Source: Frankiales bacterium (GTDB taxonomy: Bacteria; Actinomycetota; Actinomycetes; JAFAQI01). Taken from it: a stretch of DNA of 58,214 nucleotides. The stretch lies in contig JAICXJ010000017.1 in the NCBI GenBank assembly GCA_025980465.1, positions 1 through 58,214 on the forward strand, given 5' to 3'. Each line of letters opens with the position of its first letter. Within the stretch, counting starts at the first letter, position 1. Of this stretch, positions 43,665 to 52,360 are shown in pieces. Under the pieces are notes generated by a model. The model saw only the letters and a program-made list of their open reading frames with translations. It made no database searches and was not told where the DNA came from. Position numbers and translations under genes: made by a program.

Positions 43665-44759
43665 CTACGCAGAAACGGCGGGGGCGCCGGAGGTCCGTTC
43701 CAGCCAGCGGCGAGGGTCCCGGATCTCCTCGCCCGTGGGCAGCAGGTCAGGTCCGGTCCAGACCACGTTGAGACCGGCCATCCCGACCTCGTCGATGACT
43801 ACGCGGACGAAGTTGGCGCCCTCGGCGTACTGCTTCATCTTCATCTCGAGCCCGATCAGCCGGCGGAAGACCTTCGCCAGCGGTCCGGCGTCGCGTCGCC
43901 GGGCATCGAACCGCTGCCGGATCGTCTCGACGGCCGGCACGACGTCGGGACCGACCTGGTCCATCACGACGTCGGCGTGCCCCTCCAGCAGGCTCATCAA
44001 GCCGGTGATCCGATCGAGGATCACCTTCTGCTCGGGGGTCTGGACCAGCTCCACGATGCTGATGCCGGTCTTGCCACGGACCGCTCCGGCGAGCCCGGAG
44101 ACCGCGGCGCGAAGCCGTTCGATCACCGCCGCGGTGTCCAGGTCGGACGCGAGCAGGAACTCACCGAGCAAGTTCTGCACATGGCCGTGCAGCCATGGAG
44201 CTGCCGCGAACTGGGTGCGGTGGGTGACCTCGTGCAGGCACACCCAGAGCCGGAAGTCCTCCGGCGGCACCGACAGCGCACGTTCCGCCGCGACGATGTT
44301 CGGCGCGACGAGGGTGAGCCGGCCGGGGGCGCGATCGTCAGCCGAGGTCCGCGGCGGGCCGAGCAACTCGAACTGACCCAGCACCCGAGTGCCGAGGTAA
44401 CTCAGGAGTACGCCGACCTCGACACCGGTGAGCTTCGAGCCGACCTTCACCATCGTCGAGCCCGGAAGCGGCGTACCGCGCTTCTCGATCAGCTTCTCGA
44501 TGAGCGGATCGGCGAGGAGCGCGAAGCTGTCGACGTTCGCCTGAATCCATGCCGGGCGGTCGACGACGACCGTCGTCGCGCTCTGCGATGCGGCATCGAG
44601 CCCAGTGACCTCCGCGACATGCCGGTCGGCCCGCGCGGCGATCTGCTTGAGATCCGTCACGGTTGCCACGGCCTCGGTCAGCGAGACCTTCGGGCCGGGC
44701 GGGACCAGCCGAGTGCCGGTCGCCGCGGCGAGCTTCCAGTCGACAATTCGCGGACTCAC
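43665..44759 (-). CDS. DUF2342 zinc-dependent metalloprotease-like protein (F420-associated family)
   Basis: 364 residues from GTG. The HExxH motif is CLHEVTHRTQFAAAPWLHGHVQNLLGEFLLA (HEVTH at about residue 182), with LMSLLEGHADVVMDQVG (about 280) placing a downstream acidic/His ligand as in DUF2342. The N-terminal IVDWKLAAATGTRLVPPGP is family-typical. Mycobacterial homologue is Rv3626c (recalled). Described in databases as a coenzyme F420 biosynthesis-associated protein but protease activity and substrate remain unproven. It lies between dacB and tilS, all same strand. Confidence 0.85.
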   Translation of the reverse strand: MSPRIVDWKLAAATGTRLVPPGPKVSLTEAVATVTDLKQIAARADRHVAEVTGLDAASQSATTVVVDRPAWIQANVDSFALLADPLIEKLIEKRGTPLPGSTMVKVGSKLTGVEVGVLLSYLGTRVLGQFELLGPPRTSADDRAPGRLTLVAPNIVAAERALSVPPEDFRLWVCLHEVTHRTQFAAAPWLHGHVQNLLGEFLLASDLDTAAVIERLRAAVSGLAGAVRGKTGISIVELVQTPEQKVILDRITGLMSLLEGHADVVMDQVGPDVVPAVETIRQRFDARRRDAGPLAKVFRRLIGLEMKMKQYAEGANFVRVVIDEVGMAGLNVVWTGPDLLPTGEEIRDPRRWLERTSGAPAVSA

Positions 44760-44825
44760 CGTTCCAGTGTGGGCCCTGACCCTCCAGATCGGATATCCGG
44801 CGTCAGTGCTGGCCGCCGACGAGTG

Positions 44826-46232
44826 TCACTGGGCCGCCGCACAGCCGCACGTCGCCACACTCGCAACGACCTCGTCGAGCGCCTGTTCGGTGTGCTCGGG
44901 GGCCTTGGCGTGCGAGGCGAGCAGCGCGAACGCCAGGAGCCGGCCGGAGGAGTCGACGACCAACCCGGCGAGGGCATTCACTCCGGTCAGCGTCCCGGTC
45001 TTCGCCCTGACGACGCCGGCGGCGGCGCGGGTGCGCTTGTCGCGGTACCGGCCGGCGAGGGTGCCGGTCATCCCGGCGACCGGAAGGCCTTCGATGATTG
45101 GGCGCAGTTGCGGATCGCGGGGCGACGCCGCGGCGCGTAGCACGGCGATGAGCGCCGCGGGCGCGATGCGGTCGCGATGCGACAACCCGCTCACATCCTG
45201 GAGTGAGACCGCTCCATGGGCGGCGCCGAGTGCCTCAGCCTGCCGGGTCACCGCCGCCGCCGCTCCGGCGAAGGTGCCCGGCAGCCGGTCGTGGAGGGCG
45301 ACGGCGCGGCCGAGAGCCTCGGCAAGGTCGTTGTCGCTCACCGTGAGCATCCGCTGGACCAGCAGGCCGAGCGGTGGTGAGTGAATCCGGGCCACTGAGA
45401 CTGCCGCCGCCGGCGGTCGCGCCGGGGCGATCCCGCCGCGCAGTTTCAACCCGTCGCGACGCAACAGCCTGGCGAAGGCGGCTGCGGCCTGCATCGCCGG
45501 CGCCGAAGTACGCGGCGAGCTGGGGTCGGCAGGATTCAGCCGGCCTTCGTCCAGCTCGAGCGGGGATGGTGGCGTGATGTCACCCTCGGTGAGGTAGTCA
45601 TCGGACCAGCCCGCCGCGAGCTTCGGACCGCTCCAGCCGCTGGAGTCGAACCGCACCTCGAATCGCCGTCCCTTCGGCAATGCCGCAACCGTCGCGCGAG
45701 CGAGAGCGGCCAGCGTCGCCGGCTGGGGGTAGGCCGGAAACGCGGGCGTTCTCGGCGTACGGAGCAACGTCGGATCACCGCCGCCGACCAGGTAGAGCAG
45801 GTTCCCGGCCCGCCGGGTCGAGGTGAGGAATCGGTGAGCCGCACCGAGGGCGCGAAGCGCAGCAGCAGCCGTCAACAGCTTCGTCGTCGAAGCCGGCGGC
45901 ACCGACTGGGCGGCCCCACGACTCCACAACGTCGCGCCACTATCGACATCGACGACGGTGCCGACGAGCTGACCGCCGACCCGAGCCCGCGTCGCGATTC
46001 CTCCGATCAGCGATCCGAGCGCGGTCGGATCCGGTTGCGGCGCGGTCGCGGCGAGCGCCTCGAGCACCGGCAACCGCGGACTGGCCGACGCGGGGATGAC
46101 TGACGGTGGGGCCGCGGCGGGGTGCGCCGCCGCCGAATGGCCGGGTCGGATCGCGGCATAGCCGACTATCACGACCGCGGCAGTCACGATCGCGAGGCCC
46201 GACAGATATCGCCGCTGCACGTCGCGCGACAC
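44826..46232 (-). CDS. dacB: D-alanyl-D-alanine carboxypeptidase/endopeptidase, S13 family (PBP4/DacB)
   Basis: 468 residues from GTG 46232, overlapping no other gene; an ORF start at 46337 would run into the ppa region. A signal/membrane segment LSGLAIVTAAVVIVGYAAI (about 10-28) places it outside the membrane. Penicillin-binding motifs: SxxK as PPASTTKLLTAAAALRALG (about 117), SxN as VSDNDLAEALGRAVALH (about 300), KTG as VRAKTGTLTGVNALAG (about 415). Trims the peptidoglycan cross-link. It is divergent from ppa with a 42-nt gap. Confidence 0.93.
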   Translation of the reverse strand: MSRDVQRRYLSGLAIVTAAVVIVGYAAIRPGHSAAAHPAAAPPSVIPASASPRLPVLEALAATAPQPDPTALGSLIGGIATRARVGGQLVGTVVDVDSGATLWSRGAAQSVPPASTTKLLTAAAALRALGAAHRFLTSTRRAGNLLYLVGGGDPTLLRTPRTPAFPAYPQPATLAALARATVAALPKGRRFEVRFDSSGWSGPKLAAGWSDDYLTEGDITPPSPLELDEGRLNPADPSSPRTSAPAMQAAAAFARLLRRDGLKLRGGIAPARPPAAAVSVARIHSPPLGLLVQRMLTVSDNDLAEALGRAVALHDRLPGTFAGAAAAVTRQAEALGAAHGAVSLQDVSGLSHRDRIAPAALIAVLRAAASPRDPQLRPIIEGLPVAGMTGTLAGRYRDKRTRAAAGVVRAKTGTLTGVNALAGLVVDSSGRLLAFALLASHAKAPEHTEQALDEVVASVATCGCAAAQ

Positions 46233-46274
46233 TAACCCGAGTGCCTGAAGCCGCCCGAACGAGTGGGAGCCCAC

Positions 46275-46781
46275 GTGGAGTTCGACGTCACCATCGAGAT
46301 CCCGAAGGGGCATCGGAACAAATACGAGGTCGACCACCAGACCGGTCGGATCCGGCTTGACCGCACGCTGTTCACCTCAACCCAGTACCCGGCGGACTAC
46401 GGATTCATCGAGGACACCCTCGGCGAGGACGGCGATCCGCTCGACGCACTTGTCCTGCTACCCGAGCCAACGTTCCCCGGCTGCCTGATCCGCAGTCGCG
46501 CCATCGGCATGTTTCGCATGACCGATGAGAAAGGCGGCGACGACAAGGTGATCTGCGTCCCCGCGACCGACCCCCGTCAGGAACACCTGCGCGACATCCA
46601 CCATCTACCGGAGTTCGACCGGTTGGAGATCGAGCACTTCTTCACGGTGTACAAGGACCTCGAGCCCGGGAAGAGCGTCGAGGGTGCGACCTGGGTCGGA
46701 CGAGCCGAGGCCGAGGACGAGATCGAGCGCTCGCGCCGGCGGCTGACCGGCCACCCGGGCTTTGGGCACGGACGAACCTGA
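46275..46781 (+). CDS. ppa: Inorganic pyrophosphatase (soluble, family I)
   Basis: 168 residues from GTG 46275 ([12 protein letters not shown]), with GGGAG 6 nt upstream. Active-site blocks: [50 protein letters not shown] (about 15-64, with [10 protein letters not shown]) and [16 protein letters not shown] (about 86). Hydrolyses PPi to drive biosynthesis. The length is normal. A strong terminator follows 25 nt downstream. Confidence 0.96.
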   Translation: MEFDVTIEIPKGHRNKYEVDHQTGRIRLDRTLFTSTQYPADYGFIEDTLGEDGDPLDALVLLPEPTFPGCLIRSRAIGMFRMTDEKGGDDKVICVPATDPRQEHLRDIHHLPEFDRLEIEHFFTVYKDLEPGKSVEGATWVGRAEAEDEIERSRRRLTGHPGFGHGRT

Positions 46782-46806
46782 TTCGACCGGCCTCAACTCA
46801 ACGCAA

Positions 46807-46842
46807 CCGCCCGCCGTACCGGGGAAACAGTACGGCGGGCGG
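46807..46842. terminator. Strong intrinsic-like terminator after ppa
   Basis: A 13-bp perfect stem: ccgcccgccgtac (46807-46819) with gtacggcgggcgg (46830-46842), loop of 10 nt (cggggaaaca). It begins 25 nt after the ppa stop and ends 15 nt beyond the stop of the convergent small membrane protein gene, so it serves both. No U tract. Confidence 0.8.
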
Positions 46843-46857
46843 AGCTGCGCGGACGAG

Positions 46858-47169
46858 CTAGGCGGTCTTGGACCGGTTGGCACCGATGGAGATGTTCAGG
46901 CCCAGGTTGGCGAGCAGGGCGCGGATGGCCTCACCCATGCCGACCAGCACGACGCCGGTAGCGACCGGGTTCATCCAGTCAGCCCGAAGCGGCTGGCCGA
47001 ACGCCCGGAAAACCGAGTAGTCGAGCGCCCAGGCGACGAGGATGGCGACGCCGACAGTGACAGTCGTCGTCAGCGCCTTCGGTGCCTTGACCGGCAGCAC
47101 CTCGTCGAGAACCCCGCCGACCACGGCGAGCGCGAGGGCCAGGCCTACGAACACGACGAACGCGTACAT
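46858..47169 (-). CDS. Small membrane protein, function unknown
   Basis: 103 residues from ATG 47169, with AGAAGGAG upstream. Three hydrophobic segments: MYAFVVFVGLALALAVVGGVL (1-21), LTTTVTVGVAILVAWALDY (about 34) and NPVATGVVLVGMGEAIRALL (about 68). The tail is short and basic. It is divergent from the ECF sigma gene with about 130 nt between and may share the regulatory region. No family recognised. Confidence 0.8.
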   Translation of the reverse strand: MYAFVVFVGLALALAVVGGVLDEVLPVKAPKALTTTVTVGVAILVAWALDYSVFRAFGQPLRADWMNPVATGVVLVGMGEAIRALLANLGLNISIGANRSKTA

Positions 47170-47302
47170 CGGATCACTCCTTCTCTGCGACACATCGGCG
47201 CGTCGCTTCACCTGATTCGACTCGCGCCGCGGATCTTGGTTACAGGTGCCGTTGATGAATTTCGAACTCATCAGTAACCACCAGCGCCGGAAGGAGTCGA
47301 AG

Positions 47303-47881
47303 TTGCTGGATGTCGACCCGGCGCTGGTTCGGGCCTGCCAGCGCGGCGAGACCGGTGCGTTGGAGCAGTTGATCAGCGCGACCTACGCCGACGTCTATGC
47401 GCTGGCCCGTCGGATGCTCTCCGACCCGGACGAGGCAGCCGACGCGACACAGGAGGTGTTCGTGCGAGTGATGCGGTCGGTGCTCGGATTTCGCGGCGAC
47501 TCGGCGTTCGGCACCTGGCTGCACCGGATCACCGTCAACGTCTGCCTGACCATGCTCCGCAAGCGATCCCGCGCTCGCGAAGCCGGCCTGGTCGCCGGAT
47601 ACACGCCGTTCGCGTTGCCCGACGACGACACCGCTGTCGCAACGAGCAGCCGGGCTCCCGAGGAGCGCGCCGCGGACGCCGACCTGGTCAGCCGCAGCGA
47701 GGCGGCGCTCGCCACCCTGCCGGAAGACGCGCGGACGGTGGTGGTGTTGAGGGACATCGAAGGGCTGTCGACGAAAGAAGTCGCCGAATTGCTCGGGGTG
47801 AGCGAGAGCGTCGTCAAGGTGCGGCTGCATCGCGCTCACGCGAAACTTCGGGCGTTGGTCCTGGGAAGTGTGGACGTATGA
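47303..47881 (+). CDS. ECF RNA polymerase sigma factor
   Basis: 192 residues starting at TTG 47303, chosen because GGAAGGAG (47288-47295 region) is 7 nt upstream; GTG 47246 or ATG 47255 would lack a good site. Region 2: LVRACQRGETGALEQLISATYADVYALARRMLSDPDEAADATQEVFVRVM (about 8-60) and FGTWLHRITVNVCLTMLRKR (about 75). Region 4: LATLPEDARTVVVLRDIEGLSTKEVAELLGVSESVVKVRLHRAHAKLR (about 136-184). It overlaps the downstream anti-sigma gene by 4 nt. Confidence 0.9.
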   Translation: MLDVDPALVRACQRGETGALEQLISATYADVYALARRMLSDPDEAADATQEVFVRVMRSVLGFRGDSAFGTWLHRITVNVCLTMLRKRSRAREAGLVAGYTPFALPDDDTAVATSSRAPEERAADADLVSRSEAALATLPEDARTVVVLRDIEGLSTKEVAELLGVSESVVKVRLHRAHAKLRALVLGSVDV

Positions 47882-48291
47882 GCGAGGACAGTAAGCTGCC
47901 GCGGTTCTGTCGCGAGACCCGCTCCCAACTGCCGGCGCTCGCGTGCGGTGAGCTCACCGGGTGGCCGCTGCACGTCGTGCGCGCCCACCTGCGTCGCTGC
48001 CGGGACTGCTCGACCGAGGCGGAGCGGCAGCACCAGCTGAGCGCTGCGCTGTCCTCGTTGAAGACCGCCCCAGCCGACCCGCCGGCGGGACTGCTCGACG
48101 AGCTCCTGTCGCGCGCCGACCGACGCGGCGTCCGCGAACGCGCAGCGGTTCCGGCGAGAGGCGCGCTCAGCGGCGCCCGCCCGGGGCTCTCGGTCGCATT
48201 CCTGACCGTCGGTGCGGCCGCCTCGACGGGGATCGGCTACGGCCTGTGGCGAGGCGCCCGCGCGGTGCGCAACCGGCGTCGCGGATACTGA
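47878..48291 (+). CDS. Anti-sigma factor with zinc-finger (ZAS/zf-HC2) and one membrane segment
   Basis: 137 residues. The ZAS motif HLRRCRDC (H-x3-C-x2-C, about 38-45) lies after a helical stretch, the region that binds the ECF sigma factor. The C-terminus has a hydrophobic segment SVAFLTVGAAASTGIGYGLWRG (about 104-126), so it is membrane-tethered. Overlap with the sigma gene and this order are typical of an ECF sigma/anti-sigma pair. The signal is not known. Confidence 0.88.
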   Translation: MSEDSKLPRFCRETRSQLPALACGELTGWPLHVVRAHLRRCRDCSTEAERQHQLSAALSSLKTAPADPPAGLLDELLSRADRRGVRERAAVPARGALSGARPGLSVAFLTVGAAASTGIGYGLWRGARAVRNRRRGY

Positions 48292-48296
48292 AGTGC

Positions 48297-50027
48297 TTAC
48301 CGCTGCTTGAGGGCGCGCGGCGGGCCGGTGACGGTACGGCGGGTGTCCGGCGCGACCAGCCGACGGGCATCGGCGTTGACGTCGTCGGTCTGCTCCTGCG
48401 ACAACCGCTCCGCCTCGACCCGAGCGACGTACGACGCGATCTCGCCGGCGAGCTGGTCCTCCGACCAGCCGAGCACAGACCCGAGCATTGCGGCCACTGC
48501 GCGCGTGCAGTCAACCCCTCGATGGGTGGTCTCGATCGAGATGCGGGTCCGCCGGGTCAGCACGTCGTCGACATGCAGAGCGCCCTCGTGGGTCGCGCCG
48601 TAGCGAATCTCTGCCATCAGATACGCACCGGCGCCGGGAACCGGGTCGAGCAGTGCCGGTTCCTCGGCAGCTGGCGCCAGCACCTCCTCGATCATCGCGC
48701 CGTAACGATTGAGCAGGTGATCCACCCGCCACCGCGGCAGCGCGAGGTCCTCCGCGAGTGACTCGGCCTGATTCGCCAGGGCGTGGTAACCGTCCGCGCC
48801 TACCAACGGGATGTGCTCGGTGACGCACGGCGGCGTGTGCTTGCCGAGATCGGCGACCGCGGCATCCACCGCGTCCTTGGCCATGACCCGGTAGGTCGTG
48901 TACTTGCCACCTGCGACCGACACCATCCCGCGAGGAGACCTACTGATGGCATGCTCCCGCGACAGCTGGGAGGTTTCCTCGTGCTCCCCCGAGAGCAGCG
49001 GCCGCAGTCCGGCGTACACACCCGAGATGTCCGCACGGGTGAGGGGGACGGCGAGCACCTCGTTGACGTGGCGAAGCAGATAGTCGATGTCGACCCGGCT
49101 GGCAGCCGGATGTGCCTTGTCGTAGTTCCAGTCGTCGTCGGTTGTCCCGACGATCCAGTAGTCGCCCCACGGGATCACGAACAGCACCGACTTCTCGGTG
49201 CGCAAGACCAACCCGGTCTCCGACGAGATCCGGTCACGTGGCACCACGATGTGAATGCCCTTAGACGCCCGCACCTTGAACTCACCTCGGGAATCGGCGA
49301 GCCGCTGCACGTCGTCGGCCCAGACACCTGTCGCGTTGACCACGGCGCCGGCACGAACAGTGGCGACGTCACCGGTTTCGGTGTCACGCAGCTCGGCGCC
49401 GACGATTCGCCCGCCTTCGCGCACAAAGCCGACGACCTCGGTCGACGACCTGACGATCGCTCCGTACGCCGCCGCCGTACGCGCGAGGGTCATGGTGTGT
49501 CGCGCGTCGTCACACTGCGCGTCGAAGTAACGGATGCCGCCGACCAGCGCGTCGCGGCGCAAGGCCGGGGCGAGCGCCCGCGCACCACGGCGGGTGAGGT
49601 GCTTGTGGCGGGGCAACGAACGGGCTCCGCCGAGCGCGTCGTACAGCGTGAGACCGGCACCGACGTAGGCCCGTTCCCAGCCATGGCGGGTCAGCGGATA
49701 CAGGAACGACACCGGTTTCACGAGGTGCGGTGCCAACCGCGACATGACCAGCTCGCGCTCCCGGAGTGCCTCCCGGACCAATGCGAAGTCCATCTGCTCG
49801 AGATAGCGAAGGCCGCCGTGGATCAACTTGCTCGATCGAGATGAGGTCCCGCTGGCGAGGTCACGCGCCTCGACCAGAGCCGTCGACAGTCCACGGGTCA
49901 CAGCGTCGAGCGCGACTCCTGCTCCGACAACGCCCCCGCCCACCACGAGGAGGTCGACCGCGCCGCCATCGAGGCGCTTCCAGGCATCCTCGCGGGCCTG
50001 GGGCCCGAGCTGCGACGAGCCCCTCAC
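48297..50027 (-). CDS. glpD: Glycerol-3-phosphate dehydrogenase GlpD (FAD-dependent)
   Basis: 576 residues from GTG 50027. The FAD-binding start is LLVVGGGVVGAGVALDAVTRG (about 26-46), with TSSRSSKLIHGGLRYLEQ (about 60-78) typical of GlpD/GlpA. The substrate block includes GKYTTYRVMAKDAVDAAV (about 365). The C-terminal 130 residues form the DAO_C domain with RYGATHEGALHVDDVLTRRTRI (about 480). Feeds electrons from glycerol 3-phosphate to the quinone pool. It converges on the anti-sigma gene with a 5-nt gap and is followed upstream by a Ddn-like gene. Confidence 0.96.
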   Translation of the reverse strand: MRGSSQLGPQAREDAWKRLDGGAVDLLVVGGGVVGAGVALDAVTRGLSTALVEARDLASGTSSRSSKLIHGGLRYLEQMDFALVREALRERELVMSRLAPHLVKPVSFLYPLTRHGWERAYVGAGLTLYDALGGARSLPRHKHLTRRGARALAPALRRDALVGGIRYFDAQCDDARHTMTLARTAAAYGAIVRSSTEVVGFVREGGRIVGAELRDTETGDVATVRAGAVVNATGVWADDVQRLADSRGEFKVRASKGIHIVVPRDRISSETGLVLRTEKSVLFVIPWGDYWIVGTTDDDWNYDKAHPAASRVDIDYLLRHVNEVLAVPLTRADISGVYAGLRPLLSGEHEETSQLSREHAISRSPRGMVSVAGGKYTTYRVMAKDAVDAAVADLGKHTPPCVTEHIPLVGADGYHALANQAESLAEDLALPRWRVDHLLNRYGAMIEEVLAPAAEEPALLDPVPGAGAYLMAEIRYGATHEGALHVDDVLTRRTRISIETTHRGVDCTRAVAAMLGSVLGWSEDQLAGEIASYVARVEAERLSQEQTDDVNADARRLVAPDTRRTVTGPPRALKQR

Positions 50028-50048
50028 CGGTGTCTCACTACTCTGAGG

Positions 50049-50504
50049 CTAGCCGCCGGTAATCCGGAAGATGGGATGTCGCGGAGCGATCCGATCGAGC
50101 TCTTCCGGAGCCGAGTCGGCGCTCACCCCGTCGAAGAACACCCCGACCTCCGCCTTCCAGCGCTTCAGATACGCGCGCAAGATATCGGGCTTCTCGATAT
50201 CGGCGAGCTCTTCGACCTGGATCGGCTGCCGCCGCCGGCCAATCACAAGCGTGCCGTTGCCGGTGATCCGGATGTTGCGCACCCAGTGCGTCTCTCCGCG
50301 GGGGGCGAGGAGGTACTGGGTGCCGTCCACCGTCAACAGGTTGACCGGCGTACGACGTGGCAGCCCGCTCGTACGACCGGTGGTTTCGAGGACTCGCGAG
50401 CCCCACACGGACAGTCCCAGGCGTGTGAACGCCGCGACCACCACGTTGAAGACGTGCTTGGTGAACCAGTCCGGCTTCTTGTAGTGCGGCACCGCATCCG
50501 TCAT
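50049..50504 (-). CDS. Deazaflavin (F420)-dependent nitroreductase family protein (DDN/DUF385)
   Basis: 151 residues. Ddn-family features: VLETTGRTSGLPRRTPVNLLTVDGTQYLLAPRG (about 39-71), a split-barrel flavin/F420-binding fold, and HWVRNIRITGNGTLVIGRRRQP (about 73-94). Family members use F420H2 to reduce quinones or nitro compounds and are common in actinobacteria. It starts 21 nt upstream of the glpD start and may be co-transcribed with it. The substrate is not evident. Confidence 0.88.
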   Translation of the reverse strand: MTDAVPHYKKPDWFTKHVFNVVVAAFTRLGLSVWGSRVLETTGRTSGLPRRTPVNLLTVDGTQYLLAPRGETHWVRNIRITGNGTLVIGRRRQPIQVEELADIEKPDILRAYLKRWKAEVGVFFDGVSADSAPEELDRIAPRHPIFRITGG

Positions 50505-50724
50505 AGGAAAGTTCTAGTACGCGATCTTGCCGCAGTTCCACCCGGGTGATCTTGACCGGCGCTTCGGATCTCAGGAGGGTGGGCTTGCACCGACCCGCGG
50601 CTCGGTGCGTTTGCTGCTGCCTTGGCGTGAGCGCCGTTGACAACCGTGGCACCAGCACGCGGCGAGCCCAGGTTGCGGCAATCTCCACTGTCACCAGATT
50701 CCGAAGAGCCTGTTGACCACGCCG
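50505..50724. other. Non-coding stretch between Ddn-like gene and tRNA
   Basis: About 220 nt with no supported gene. It holds one short hairpin (50587-50608). The tRNA gene follows at 50725-50797. Confidence 0.6.
50587..50608. terminator. Small hairpin, possible tRNA-Thr terminator
   Basis: A 7-bp perfect stem gcaccga (50587-50593) with tcggtgc (50602-50608) and an 8-nt loop. It lies 117 nt downstream of the tRNA 3' end on the minus strand, with a short T-rich stretch after it. It may be a terminator for the tRNA transcript. Confidence 0.35.
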
Positions 50725-50797
50725 AGCCGCCTGTCGGAATCGAACCGACGACCTATTCATTACGAGTGAATCGCTCTGCCGACTGAGCTAAGGCGGC
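50725..50797 (-). tRNA. tRNA-Thr (anticodon CGT)
   Basis: On the minus strand the acceptor stem is GCCGCCT with AGGCGGC, perfectly paired. The D-arm has TAGCTCAGTCGGCAGAGC, the anticodon arm ATTCA-CTCGTAA-TGAAT gives anticodon CGT, and the T-arm shows GTCGGTTCGATTCCGAC. The 3' CCA is not encoded. The gene follows the hydrolase gene, as topA-tmk-holB-hydrolase-tRNA-Thr in Streptomyces (recalled). Confidence 0.93.
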
Positions 50798-50839
50798 GTG
50801 CCCCGCGAGCGGTGCAACGGCGGCGAGTCTAGTACCGCG

Positions 50840-52360
50840 TCATTGACAGACGGTGCCCGGTTTCGGCGGCTTCAGATCCAGGACGTAGGCCGCGACGGCG
50901 GCGTCGACGCAGGCGTCGTGACGGATGTAAGCGGTGTGGCCGTCGCCGGTGTAGGTCAGCAGCACCCCGGAGGACAGCTGTCGCGCGAGCTGCTGCGCCC
51001 AGACGTACGGCGTGGCCGGATCCCGGGTGGTGCCGATCACGAGGATCGGCGGCGCGCCCGGCGCGGTGACCGGGTGCAGCTGCTCGACCGGCGGCACCTT
51101 CCAGAACGCGCAGGACATCGAGCCGTACTCGATCGGGGCACCGAAATGCGGCGCGACCTTTGCAAAGGCCTTCGCGCTCCTGACGTACGCGGACACCGAC
51201 CGGGGCGCCGGGCGATCGATGCAGTTGATCGCAGTATTCGACTCGATCAGGTTGTTGTAGCTGCCGTTGGTGTTGCGGCCGGTCAGCGAGTCGGCGAACA
51301 GCAGCACGCCGGCGCCGTTGCCGGATTTCGCGGCACCAAGTACGGCCCACAAGTCCGGCCAGTCACTCGGAGAGTAGAGCCCGGCCGCGATCCCCTCGAA
51401 CAGCTCGCCCGGGCCGAGGATGCGTCCGTTGGAGTCGATGGGATGGGCGGCGATCTGGGCGATCAGCGCGTTCAGTCCGGCTGTCGCCGCGGAAGCGGTC
51501 GAGCCCAGCGGGCAGTGTCCGCTGTTCGCACAGGAGGTGAGGAAGTCACGGAGGTCGGTCTCGAAGCCGAGCGCCTGGATCTTGTTGGCATTCGTTGCCG
51601 ACTCGGCGGGGTTGAGGGCGCCGTCGAGCACCATCGCTCGAATCCGAGTCGGGAAAAGCTGGGCGTACTTCGCGCCGAGGTAGGTGCCGTACGACGCGCC
51701 GTAGTAGGTGAGCTTCTTGTCGCCGAGCGCGTTGCGAAGCACATCCATGTCACGTGCTTCGTCGATCGTCCCGACATGCGCCAGATAGCGCCCGTTGCGT
51801 TTGTAACAGTCGTCGGCAAACTGCCTGCTCAGAGCGACGAGGCGATGAATGCCGGCCGGAGTTGTCGGATCCGGGTTCGCGTTGACGTACGTGTCGAGCT
51901 GCGCCGAGGTGACGCAGCGGATCGGATCTGACGCTCCGACCCCTCGTGGATCGAACGAGACGAGGTCGTAGTTGTTGGTCAGCTGGCTGAAGCTGTCGGC
52001 CGCCGCTTCGACGAACTGCACGCCGGAGGCGCCCGGGCCGCCGGGATTGACGATGAGCGAGCCCTTGTGGCTGCCGCTCGACCGCTTGCGGATCACCGCG
52101 ATGTGCAGCTGCCTGCCGGCCGGGCGCGTGTAGTCCAGCGGCACCAAAAGCGTCGAACATTCGAAGCCATCACTGCACGAATGCCACGACAACTTTTGGT
52201 GGTAGTACGTCGCTCGCGACGTACCGGGCTTCGACGCGGCCGGAGTCGAGGGGGCCGATGTCGAGGCTGCGGGCGACGGCGGCCGGATACTCGAGCTTGA
52301 TGACGAGCAAGCGGTGAGGGCGACAGCAGCCAGGACGAACGACGCGATCAGCTTGCGGAT
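50840..52360 (-). CDS. Secreted alpha/beta hydrolase, TAP-like (tripeptidyl aminopeptidase family) lipoprotein
   Basis: 506 residues if translation starts at ATC 52360; the next standard start in frame is TTG 52192, which would drop the signal. From ATC the frame reads a lipoprotein signal RKLIASFVLAAVALTAC (lipobox LTAC, Cys 18), then a Ser/Pro linker. GGGAG lies 7 nt before the ATC. Catalytic features: VNPGGPGASG (about 103), nucleophile GASYGTYLGAKYA (about 223), Asp in GTTRDPATPYVWAQQL (about 448) and His in YTGDGHTAY (about 475). It overlaps ricT by 13 nt and is probably translationally coupled. A GTG-to-GTC or ATG-to-ATC sequence difference cannot be excluded. Confidence 0.87.
   Translation of the reverse strand: MRKLIASFVLAAVALTACSSSSSSIRPPSPAASTSAPSTPAASKPGTSRATYYHQKLSWHSCSDGFECSTLLVPLDYTRPAGRQLHIAVIRKRSSGSHKGSLIVNPGGPGASGVQFVEAAADSFSQLTNNYDLVSFDPRGVGASDPIRCVTSAQLDTYVNANPDPTTPAGIHRLVALSRQFADDCYKRNGRYLAHVGTIDEARDMDVLRNALGDKKLTYYGASYGTYLGAKYAQLFPTRIRAMVLDGALNPAESATNANKIQALGFETDLRDFLTSCANSGHCPLGSTASAATAGLNALIAQIAAHPIDSNGRILGPGELFEGIAAGLYSPSDWPDLWAVLGAAKSGNGAGVLLFADSLTGRNTNGSYNNLIESNTAINCIDRPAPRSVSAYVRSAKAFAKVAPHFGAPIEYGSMSCAFWKVPPVEQLHPVTAPGAPPILVIGTTRDPATPYVWAQQLARQLSSGVLLTYTGDGHTAYIRHDACVDAAVAAYVLDLKPPKPGTVCQ

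Noticed and set aside
50038-50760. 240-codon minus-strand reading frame covering the tRNA gene
   Set aside because: It runs through a clear tRNA-Thr and over the Ddn-like gene in another frame, with no domain.
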